Below are positions 1-5,707 of a DNA stretch of 5,707 nucleotides, piece after piece. Source of the stretch: Chloroflexota bacterium (lineage in GTDB: Bacteria; Chloroflexota; Dehalococcoidia; JABGRK01); assembly GCA_030665485.1 (NCBI GenBank), contig DAOUZV010000082.1, positions 1 to 5,707 on the forward strand, given 5' to 3'. Made by a program: the position numbers and the translations under genes. The notes under the pieces are model-generated. The model ran no database searches. It had not been told where the DNA came from and saw only the letters and a list, made by a program, of their open reading frames with translations. Within the stretch, counting starts at the first letter, position 1. Each line of letters opens with the position of its first letter.

Positions 1-27
1 GTAAACATGGATTATTATGAAGCTAGT

Positions 28-102
28 TGGAGCGGGAGACGAGGCTCGAACTCGCGACGGCCTGCTTGGAAGGCAGGTACTCTACCACTGAGTTACTCCC
101 GC
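28..102 (-). tRNA. tRNA-Gly (anticodon TCC)
   Basis: Read on the minus strand, this folds as a complete glycine tRNA. The acceptor arm is GCGGGAG (96-102) paired with CTCCCGC (32-38). The D-arm has ACTC/GAGT around AGTGGTA. The anticodon stem CCTGC/GCAGG encloses loop CTTCCAA, giving anticodon TCC (complement at 68-70), which reads GGA/GGG codons. The T-arm carries the conserved TTCGAGC loop with one G-U pair in the stem. The discriminator is T at 31 and the CCA tail is encoded (28-30). The gene points away from the protein genes. No terminator is visible in the 27 bases left before the window edge. Confidence 0.97.
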
Positions 103-114
103 TCTTAAAGATGA

Positions 115-143
115 ATTCTACGGTAAAATTTTTGCAAAAGCAA
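115..143 (-). promoter_or_regulatory. Putative sigma-A promoter for tRNA-Gly
   Basis: On the minus strand, TTGCTT (138-143) and TAGAAT (115-120) are separated by 17 bases. Transcription would start near 108, a few bases before the mature tRNA 5' end at 102. The -10 matches consensus at 5 of 6 positions and the -35 is weaker, which is acceptable for a tRNA gene. The promoter is inferred from motif and spacing only. Confidence 0.5.
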
Positions 144-166
144 GCTGCAAGGCATCTCGATAAACC

Positions 167-195
167 TTGACACTATCTAGTTACGCTCGTAAACT
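167..195 (+). promoter_or_regulatory. Putative sigma-A promoter of the Mo enzyme-desulfurase/egtD operon
   Basis: A perfect -35 hexamer TTGACA (167-172) is followed, after exactly 17 bases, by TAAACT (190-195; 4 of 6 matches to TATAAT). The expected start of transcription is near 202, which leaves a leader of only about 13 bases before the ATG at 215. The TTG of this -35 box also opens the longest reading frame. Seen as a promoter, it argues against translation from that TTG. The promoter backs onto the tRNA-Gly promoter at 115-143. Confidence 0.55.
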
Positions 196-197
196 AG
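177..197. promoter_or_regulatory. Imperfect inverted repeat overlapping the -10 box, candidate operator
   Basis: CTAGTTACG (177-185) faces CGTAAACTAG (188-197). The arms are complementary at nine positions if the extra A in the right arm (191) is bulged out, and the centre is two bases. The dyad lies inside the promoter spacer and covers the -10 hexamer. It is upstream of the predicted transcription start, so it would act as DNA rather than as an RNA hairpin. Its position suits a dimeric repressor. No regulator is encoded nearby, and a chance occurrence in AT-rich DNA cannot be excluded. Confidence 0.35.
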
Positions 198-214
198 TAT
201 CTCAACGAGCGAGA

Positions 215-3200
215 ATGACGATGAACGTTGATGCGTCTAATAAAAAACGCGCTATATGTGGCATATGCTCCGCCGGATGCTGGGTAGCGGTCACTTACGA
301 TGATCAAGGCAAGATCGCAAAGGTCGAGTCTGACGATAGCTCGTCTCTTGGAATGATATGCCACTTAGGCGAACTGTCGCCGCAGATCGTTTATTCCAAA
401 GATCGGATTCCTTACCCCATGAAACGCAATGGTCCGAAGGGCTCATATGATTTCGAGCGTATATCTTGGGATGAGGCCTACGGCATCATCGTCGACAATC
501 TCAACACCATCAAAAAGGAGTCCGGCCCTGAGACGACCGCGGTATATACCGGCAGCGGCAGCTTCGAGCTGTCCAACTGCGACTTTTTTCAGCCCAGGGG
601 TGTGGCCGTTTCCTCCGCATCGAGCGTACTGTTCCCCTTCGGCTCTCCCAATACGATGGGCGTAGGCGCTCTGTGCTACGTATCTTTTGCTATGATCGCA
701 CCTCATGTGACCATGGGTGGCATGTTCATCAATATGTTCTCTGATATAGAGAACGCCAAATTGATAGTGGTTTGGGGTAAGAACCCGGCGGCACACTGCC
801 CGCCAGATGATTTCATCAGGATTGGAAAAGCGCACAGACGCGGTGCCCAAATCGTCGTGATAGATCCGCGTAAAACGGTGATGGCTCAGTATGAAAACGC
901 GGAGTGGATCCCCATTCGCCCGGGCACGGACGGGGCGCTGGCATTGGGGTTGTGCAATGTTCTGATTGAAGAGGAGCTTTACGATGAGAGTTTCGTTGAA
1001 AACTGGACGGTGGGATTCGACGAGTTCAACCGCTACGTGCAGCATTTCAGACCCGAGGTTGTGGAAGGTATAACGGGTGTTCCCGCCAAAACGGTGAGGT
1101 CGCTTGCCAGGCGCATTGCGCAGACTGATGGTGTGGCACCGGTGATGTACAGTGGGCTTGAGTACAGCGACGGCGCGGTGCAGGCCATCAGAGCCACCTT
1201 TGTGCTGTGGGCGCTGGCAGGCAAGATGGATGTGCCTGGAGGACGCTGCTTCAAGATGGCGGCAAACAGGTTTCCCATAAACAAAGATGGCAATCTGCCC
1301 AACCCAGATGTGCGCAAAGCTGCTGGATTCAACAACTTCCCCATATATTCCAAATACCGTGGCGAGTTTCACGCCAACATACTGCCGCAGGCTGTTCTGG
1401 AAGGCAAGCCGTACCCCATTAGAGCGCTGTTAAGTCTGGGCGCTTCCATTATCACCTCATGGCCGCAGTCCGACGTATGGGAAAAGACGCTTGGCGCTTT
1501 GGATTTCCTCGTATGTATCGACCGTCAGTGGACGGCGGATATGGCGTATGCTGACATAGTGCTACCGTCGACGACGTATTATGAGATTCAGTCGTATATG
1601 GTTTACGATTCGCTGTTCAAAATCAGAGAGAAGGTGATAGAGCCTGTGGGTGAGGCCAGGAATGATTTTCTGATTATGTCTGAACTCGCCAAACATCTCG
1701 GTTACGGGCACCTCTATCCGCAGTCTGAGGACGAGATACTCGAATGGGCGCTCAAGGGTTCGAGCTATGCGGTGAACGATGTGCGTGCGGCGGGCGGTGC
1801 GGTCCAAATTGATACCGGGATGATGCAGTACAAGAAGTGGGAAAAGGGCTTGCTGCGGTCCGATGGCAAGCCGGGCTTTGATACCCCGTCCGGCAAATTC
1901 GAGATAGCTTCATCAATTTTGGAGGAGCACGGGTATGACGCGCTGCCGGTATATACCGAGCCGGGCGAAAGCCCTCAGTCTCAGCCGGAATTGGCCAAGC
2001 GCTATCCTTTGGTATTCAACTCCGGCGCGCGAACCAACGTTGATCTGCATACGCTGCACCACAGCATACCCGAATTGCAGAAAGAGCGACCGGTGCCGAC
2101 TGTGATGATGAACGCTGTCGATGCCAAAGAGCGCGGCATAGAAAACGGCGATTACGTTTACATCGAAACGAAACGGGGTCGCATCGGTATGTATGCGCTG
2201 GTGACCGATGGGATCGTTCAGGGCGCTATTGAGGCCAGTGGCATGGGCGGTGGGGCGCTTGGCTCCGAGGCATGGCGCAATGCCAACGCCAATAGGCTTA
2301 CCGATCTTAAGCGATACGATCCGATTTCCGGCTTTCCGGTGTATAAGGCGCTACTTTGTGAGGTAACTAAGGCGGATGGGCAGGATAAGCAAAATTTATC
2401 CGGTTCGTGGGAATACAGCGTTGATAACACTGTAGAAGAGGATCAAATCGCCGAACGCATATACCTGGATCACAATGCAACGACGCCGATTGCGCCTGAA
2501 GTGCAGCGAGCGATGGTTGAGTATATGGAGTATTACGGCAATCCGTCCAGCATTTATTCTGCCGGCAAAGAGGCTCGTGTTGCAGTGGAAAACGCACGGC
2601 GCGCCCTGGCCATTTTGATCAATTGCACCGCACGGCGGCTGGTTTTTACCGGCGGCGGTTCCGAATCCAACAACCTTGCAATCAAGGGTGTGGCGTATGC
2701 CAGTGATAAATCGAAGAACCAGATTATTACTTCAGCTATTGAGCATCCATCGGTACTCAGCACCTGCAAATGGCTGGAAGGACAAGGCTACTCGGTTACA
2801 TATTTATCGGTCGACAAATACGGGCGAGTGAGCCCCGATGATCTGAAGACGGCTATTACGGATAAGACCTGCTTAGTCACGATTATGATGGCCAACAACG
2901 AGACGGGATCGATTCAACCGACTACCGAGCTGGCCAGCATTGCTCATGAGTACGGCGCCATATTCCATGCTGATGGAGCGCAGGCGGTTGGCAAGATTCC
3001 GGTTGACGTCGAAGAGCTTGGTATTGATTTACTCACTATATCGGCGCACAAGTTCTACGGGCCGAAGGGAGTCGGCGTACTTTACATAAGAAGGGGTATA
3101 GCGCTGGATTCGTTGATTAGCGGTGGCAAGCAGGAGGGCGGATTGCGCGCCGGTACAGAGAATACGCTTGGTATAGTGGGCACGGGCACAGCTGCCGAAC

Positions 3201-3607
3201 TTTTGCTGAATCACCTTAATCGTTTGGAAGACCTGAGAAATATGCGCGACAGGCTAGAGAAGGGAATCGTTGGTATAATACCAGGGGTCAGGCTGAACGG
3301 CCACAGGGATGAGAGTTTGCCCAACACGCTGAACCTGATTATCCCCGAGATAAGGGGTGAATCGCTGGTGCTGGCGCTTGATCAGAAGGGGATTGCCATT
3401 TCGTCCGGCTCGGCCTGCAGGGCGGGGACGCCGGAGCCGTCGCATGCGCTGATGGCGATGGGGCTTTCTGAAGAAGATGCGCATTGTTCCGTAAGGATTT
3501 CACTGGGATATGAGAACACTGTCGAGGAAATCGACCGTGCAGTTGAAGCGATAGGCCAGATTGTGCACGACAAAGGTGCCGAGGTGCGTTTTGTATCCTG
3601 CCGCTAA
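215..3607 (+). CDS. Molybdopterin oxidoreductase-cysteine desulfurase fusion, candidate Mo-dependent ergothioneine synthase
   Basis: Two complete enzymes lie in one chain (numbering from the ATG at 215, 1130 residues). Residues 1-717 form a Mo/W-bis-MGD oxidoreductase. They contain a 4Fe-4S motif (C15, C18, C22, C49; CX2CX3CX26C), a candidate Mo-ligand C154 in GALCYVSF, pterin-domain motifs VVWGKNP (185-191) and VIDPR (215-219), and the C-terminal dinucleotide-binding domain (597-717). After a polar linker (718-748), residues 749-1130 form a class I NifS/IscS cysteine desulfurase. It has LDHNATTP, EHPSV, ANNETG, HADGAQ, the PLP lysine K946 in SAHKFYGPKG, and the catalytic C1068 in SSGSACRAG. 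There is no Tat signal or membrane segment, so the protein is probably cytoplasmic. The next gene, egtD, suggests the desulfurase supplies S0 for Mo-centred insertion into hercynine C2-H. The domains are certain and the substrate is inferred. A TTG start at 167 is possible but overlaps a -35 box; ATG 221 is also possible. The RBS is weak. Confidence 0.9.
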   Translation: MTMNVDASNKKRAICGICSAGCWVAVTYDDQGKIAKVESDDSSSLGMICHLGELSPQIVYSKDRIPYPMKRNGPKGSYDFERISWDEAYGIIVDNLNTIKKESGPETTAVYTGSGSFELSNCDFFQPRGVAVSSASSVLFPFGSPNTMGVGALCYVSFAMIAPHVTMGGMFINMFSDIENAKLIVVWGKNPAAHCPPDDFIRIGKAHRRGAQIVVIDPRKTVMAQYENAEWIPIRPGTDGALALGLCNVLIEEELYDESFVENWTVGFDEFNRYVQHFRPEVVEGITGVPAKTVRSLARRIAQTDGVAPVMYSGLEYSDGAVQAIRATFVLWALAGKMDVPGGRCFKMAANRFPINKDGNLPNPDVRKAAGFNNFPIYSKYRGEFHANILPQAVLEGKPYPIRALLSLGASIITSWPQSDVWEKTLGALDFLVCIDRQWTADMAYADIVLPSTTYYEIQSYMVYDSLFKIREKVIEPVGEARNDFLIMSELAKHLGYGHLYPQSEDEILEWALKGSSYAVNDVRAAGGAVQIDTGMMQYKKWEKGLLRSDGKPGFDTPSGKFEIASSILEEHGYDALPVYTEPGESPQSQPELAKRYPLVFNSGARTNVDLHTLHHSIPELQKERPVPTVMMNAVDAKERGIENGDYVYIETKRGRIGMYALVTDGIVQGAIEASGMGGGALGSEAWRNANANRLTDLKRYDPISGFPVYKALLCEVTKADGQDKQNLSGSWEYSVDNTVEEDQIAERIYLDHNATTPIAPEVQRAMVEYMEYYGNPSSIYSAGKEARVAVENARRALAILINCTARRLVFTGGGSESNNLAIKGVAYASDKSKNQIITSAIEHPSVLSTCKWLEGQGYSVTYLSVDKYGRVSPDDLKTAITDKTCLVTIMMANNETGSIQPTTELASIAHEYGAIFHADGAQAVGKIPVDVEELGIDLLTISAHKFYGPKGVGVLYIRRGIALDSLISGGKQEGGLRAGTENTLGIVGTGTAAELLLNHLNRLEDLRNMRDRLEKGIVGIIPGVRLNGHRDESLPNTLNLIIPEIRGESLVLALDQKGIAISSGSACRAGTPEPSHALMAMGLSEEDAHCSVRISLGYENTVEEIDRAVEAIGQIVHDKGAEVRFVSCR

Positions 3608-3632
3608 AAGGCGTTAGAATAGAATTAAGAAC

Positions 3633-4622
3633 ATGTCAGATAAGTATCGTATTTTAAAGAACGATAATGCCGAAGCCGCTGGCGGTGATTTTGCCTCCGA
3701 CGTTGATGACGGTCTGTCCAGGCCGCAGAAATCGATATCATCAAAGTATCTGTATGATGCGGAGGGCGACCGGCTGTTTCAGCGTATTATGGAATTGCCG
3801 GAGTATTACCTTACCCGCTGTGAGTACGAGATACTGCGTGATAATCGCGATAGGATACTATTATTGCTAGGCGGTGGTCAGATCAATCTGGTTGAGCTCG
3901 GAGCCGGTGATGGCAAAAAGACGTTTTTGCTGCTGGAGCATTTCCTTGAAAGGGGGCTCCAGTTCAGGTATGTGCCTATAGACATTTCTGAATCGGCAAT
4001 TCAAGGATTGATTGCGAGCTGCTGCGATTGCTATGACCAGATGGCCGTAGAGGGCTTGGTGGCTGAGTATTTCGATGGGCTCAAGTGGCTTGCCAGTCAA
4101 AATCAGCGGCGCAACTTCGTGCTGTTTTTGGGCTCTAACATTGGCAATTTCACGCGGGCCGAGACGGAACTTTTCCTGCGGGGCTTGCATGATGCGCTGA
4201 ATGACGGTGACCTGGTATTGATAGGCTTTGATCTTAAAAAAGACGTGAACCGGATAAAAGACGCCTATGATGATTCACAGGGGGTTACGGCACAGTTCAA
4301 CCTCAATCTGTTAAGTCGCATTAATCGTGAACTAGGCGGGGATTTCAAGCTGAATCAGTTTGAACATCATTGTATCTATAATGAGCAGATGGGAGTCATA
4401 GAAAGCTACCTGGTCTGTAATAAAAGGCAGGACGTATGCATCGAAAGCCTGGGCAAGACTTTTTGCTTTGAGGAGAAGGAGCCGCTTCACGTGGAATACT
4501 CTCACAAGTTCAGCGAGGAGGATGTAGCTCAACTGGCTCAAAATGCGGGTTTCAGAGTAGTCGAGCAGTTCTATGACTCGGACCGCTTATTCGTTGATTC
4601 GGTATGGCAGGTGATCAAGTAG
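3633..4622 (+). CDS. egtD: L-histidine N-alpha-methyltransferase EgtD
   Basis: This SAM-dependent enzyme trimethylates the histidine alpha-amino group to give hercynine, the first step of ergothioneine synthesis. Its 329 residues match the usual ~320-residue family length. Visible family marks are LYDAEGDRLF and LPEYYLTR near the N-terminus (residues 40-62), SAM motif VELGAGDG (87-94), ribose-binding D117 in PIDIS, GSNIGNF (167-173), AYDDSQGVTAQFNLN (211-225), RINREL, and VEYSHKF (287-293). Relative to mycobacterial EgtD residues as I recall them (N166, Y206, E282, S284), a constant shift of six lands on N172, Y212, E288 and S290, so the histidine pocket appears intact. The residue matching M252 is S258. 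The gene starts 25 bases after the fusion gene with only a weak AAGA-type RBS, so it is probably cotranscribed. The close neighbour EanA of anaerobes has the same activity. Confidence 0.93.
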   Translation: MSDKYRILKNDNAEAAGGDFASDVDDGLSRPQKSISSKYLYDAEGDRLFQRIMELPEYYLTRCEYEILRDNRDRILLLLGGGQINLVELGAGDGKKTFLLLEHFLERGLQFRYVPIDISESAIQGLIASCCDCYDQMAVEGLVAEYFDGLKWLASQNQRRNFVLFLGSNIGNFTRAETELFLRGLHDALNDGDLVLIGFDLKKDVNRIKDAYDDSQGVTAQFNLNLLSRINRELGGDFKLNQFEHHCIYNEQMGVIESYLVCNKRQDVCIESLGKTFCFEEKEPLHVEYSHKFSEEDVAQLAQNAGFRVVEQFYDSDRLFVDSVWQVIK

Positions 4623-4650
4623 ATTGTCGATTACTCTACATAATGCAATA

Positions 4651-4682
4651 TTGCGTTTTGATTTAGTTTGTTTTATTATAAT
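4651..4682 (+). promoter_or_regulatory. Promoter for the thiC leader
   Basis: A perfect TATAAT (4677-4682) lies in a T-rich stretch just before the riboswitch. It predicts a transcript start near 4689, right before the outer stem of the leader. The -35 element is unclear: TTGCGT at 4651-4656 gives a long 20-base spacer and TTGATT at 4658-4663 a short 13-base one. No TG extension is present. The -10 is therefore the main evidence. It indicates that thiC is transcribed separately from egtD. Confidence 0.6.
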
Positions 4683-4699
4683 CTTGTAGTTGGTTCAAA

Positions 4700-4786
4700 C
4701 CGCTGGGGGAGCCCAAGAGCTGAGAGCCCGATAACTCGGGAAACCCCTTGAACCTGATCTCGGTAATGCTAGCGCAGGGAAAGCGG
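4700..4786 (+). promoter_or_regulatory. TPP riboswitch (THI element)
   Basis: The conserved THI-box segments occur in order: GGGGAGC, GCTGAGAG (pyrimidine-sensing), ACCCCTTGAACCTGATCT, GGTAATGC, AGCGCAGGGAA. P1 is CCGCT (4700-4704) with AGCGG (4782-4786). P2 pairs 4706-4709 with 4744-4747. The P3a hairpin is CCCGA/TCGGG (4727-4731/4736-4740). P4 is CCTG/CAGG (4753-4756/4775-4778). An additional outer stem pairs 4691-4699 with 4792-4800, with one G-U. TPP binding should repress the downstream thiC through the terminator at 4811-4842. Confidence 0.97.
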
Positions 4787-4810
4787 GATGATTTGAATCA
4801 GACGTATTAG

Positions 4811-4842
4811 ACCGAGAGTATGGGCTCTCGGTTTTTGTTTTT
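4811..4842 (+). terminator. Rho-independent terminator, expression platform of the TPP riboswitch
   Basis: ACCGAGAG (4811-4818) pairs perfectly with CTCTCGGT (4825-4832) across a six-base loop, followed by a T-run (4832-4842) broken by one G. It sits between the aptamer and the thiC RBS, so it should attenuate transcription when TPP is bound. Its 5' arm ACCGAGA is also perfectly complementary to TCTCGGT at 4758-4764 inside the aptamer's P4/P5 region. That gives a ready-made antiterminator for the TPP-free state. Confidence 0.88.
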
Positions 4843-4844
4843 AC

Positions 4845-4851
4845 AAGGAGG
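4845..4851 (+). promoter_or_regulatory. Ribosome binding site of thiC
   Basis: AAGGAGG, a full anti-Shine-Dalgarno match, ends six bases before ATG 4858 and fixes that start codon. It lies just after the terminator T-run. Control is therefore more likely by termination than by RBS occlusion. Confidence 0.9.
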
Positions 4852-4857
4852 CGCGTG

Positions 4858-5707
4858 ATGACTCAACTGCAGATGGCCCGTAAGGGCGAAATAACCAAGG
4901 AAATGACCATTGTCGCTCAAAAGGAAGGGCACGATGTTGAGGTCATCCGCGACGGCGTTGCTAAGGGCCAGATAGTGATACCGGCCAATATCAATCACGG
5001 TAACCTTGATCCATGCGGGCTGGGGAAAGGGCTTACCACCAAGGTTAACGCCAACATCGGTACCTCATCCGATTACAATGATTTGAGCGCTGAACTTGAA
5101 AAGCTGCGCATCTGCGTTGAGGCCAAGGCGGATACGGTTATGGATCTTTCTACCGGCGGCGATATAAACGCCACGCGCCGGGCGCTGATTCAGGCTTGCA
5201 CTCTGCCCGTGGGTACGGTTCCCATCTACCAGGCTGGAATCGGGGCTATAGATGCGAGGGGGTCTGTTGTTCATATGACCGCAGATGACCTGTTTGCCGC
5301 TATCGAGGATCAAGCCATGGACGGCGTTGATTTTATGACGGTGCACTGCGGCGTTACACGCTCCGTCATTGACAAGCTGCGCGCCGAGGGGCGCGTGGTT
5401 GATGTGGTATCGCGCGGTGGGGCCTTCCTCGTCGGCTGGATATTACACAACGAGGAGGAGAACCCGCTTTACGAGCAGTACGATAGGTTGCTGGAGCTGG
5501 CGCTTAGGTATGATTTTACGTTGAGCTTGGGTGACGGACTGCGGCCGGGCTGCCTGGCCGATGCCACCGATAGGGCACAGCTTGGTGAGTTACTGGTGCT
5601 GGGCGAGTTGGTGGAAAGGGCGTGGGATGCGGGTGTACAGGTTATGGTTGAGGGTCCGGGGCATGTTCCACTGAATCAAATCGTAGCCAATATAGAGATG
5701 CAGAAGC
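4858..5707 (+). CDS. thiC: Phosphomethylpyrimidine synthase ThiC (5' part, runs off the window)
   Basis: ThiC is a radical-SAM enzyme that rearranges 5-aminoimidazole ribotide into HMP phosphate, the pyrimidine half of thiamine, in the cytoplasm. The first 283 codons are present. Conserved blocks are IPANINH (41-47), TKVNANIG (61-68), MDLSTGGD (95-102), PVGTVPIYQ (117-125), DFMTVHCGV (158-166), VSRGG (184-188), LGDGLRPG (224-231) and EGPGHVP (265-271). The N-terminus begins directly with the catalytic barrel region and lacks the extra N-terminal domain of the ~630-residue enterobacterial enzyme. This matches the short ~430-residue class of anaerobes and Firmicutes. The C-terminal CX2CX4C cluster motif would lie beyond the window. 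Expression is controlled by the TPP riboswitch just upstream. No frameshift or unusual residue was seen in the visible part. Confidence 0.97.
   Translation, partial: MTQLQMARKGEITKEMTIVAQKEGHDVEVIRDGVAKGQIVIPANINHGNLDPCGLGKGLTTKVNANIGTSSDYNDLSAELEKLRICVEAKADTVMDLSTGGDINATRRALIQACTLPVGTVPIYQAGIGAIDARGSVVHMTADDLFAAIEDQAMDGVDFMTVHCGVTRSVIDKLRAEGRVVDVVSRGGAFLVGWILHNEEENPLYEQYDRLLELALRYDFTLSLGDGLRPGCLADATDRAQLGELLVLGELVERAWDAGVQVMVEGPGHVPLNQIVANIEMQK

Noticed and set aside
28..102. tRNA-Gly as an integration site for a mobile island carrying the operon.
   Set aside because: Integration usually targets the tRNA 3' end, which here (position 28) points away from the operon. No integrase or repeated tRNA fragment is seen.
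167..214. Sixteen-residue N-terminal extension from TTG 167, considered as a Tat or other signal.
   Set aside because: It has no twin-arginine motif or hydrophobic core, and its TTG coincides with a perfect -35 hexamer. The protein is probably cytoplasmic.
443..1372. A 309-residue minus-strand open frame inside the Mo enzyme gene.
   Set aside because: It lies opposite well-conserved Mo-bis-MGD coding sequence, shows no recognisable domain, and is rich in His/Arg as expected from antisense of a real gene.
215..2365. Respiratory reductase or formate dehydrogenase catalytic subunit.
   Set aside because: There is no Tat signal, no adjacent ferredoxin-like or membrane subunit and no FDH-type C/U-H-G motif, and it carries a fused desulfurase beside egtD.
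4645..4654. GCAATATTGC palindrome followed by GTTTTG as a terminator for egtD.
   Set aside because: It is a ten-base perfect palindrome with no room for a loop and low GC content, so as an RNA hairpin it would be very weak. No convincing terminator for egtD was found.
4623..4857. Possible small protein gene between egtD and thiC.
   Set aside because: The interval is fully accounted for by promoter, TPP aptamer, terminator and RBS. The minus-strand frame overlapping 4807-4998 is antisense to the thiC start.

Overview
The window looks like chromosome from an anaerobic bacterium, most likely a Clostridia-type Firmicute. The evidence is a strong AAGGAGG ribosome binding site, a TPP riboswitch with a terminator-type expression platform, the short anaerobe-style ThiC, a tRNA with encoded CCA, and oxygen-sensitive Fe-S/molybdenum enzymes. 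The phylum call is inference; the gene calls below are much firmer.

Layout. A tRNA-Gly(TCC) lies on the minus strand at the left edge (28-102). The short divergent region 103-214 holds a promoter for each direction, and the rightward promoter has an imperfect dyad over its -10 box. Rightward there are two closely spaced genes. The first (215-3607) encodes a ~1130-residue fusion of a complete cytoplasmic Mo/W-bis-MGD oxidoreductase and a complete NifS/IscS-type cysteine desulfurase. The second (3633-4622) encodes EgtD, the histidine N-alpha-trimethyltransferase of ergothioneine synthesis. Region 4623-4857 holds a separate transcription-control unit: a perfect TATAAT -10 box, a TPP riboswitch, a rho-independent terminator and a strong RBS. 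It drives thiC, which runs off the right end.

How the genes fit together. EgtD makes hercynine (trimethylhistidine). The remaining step to ergothioneine is replacement of the imidazole C2-H by C-SH. Aerobes do this with the O2-dependent iron enzyme EgtB plus EgtE; some anaerobes use the rhodanese-like EanB. Neither is in the window. Instead egtD is paired with a molybdopterin enzyme tethered to its own persulfide generator. The best reading is an oxygen-independent, molybdenum-dependent ergothioneine (or related thiohistidine) pathway: the desulfurase takes S0 from cysteine and the Mo centre inserts it into hercynine. This function is inferred from domain content and neighbourhood. The thiC unit is probably unrelated thiamine biosynthesis with its own control.
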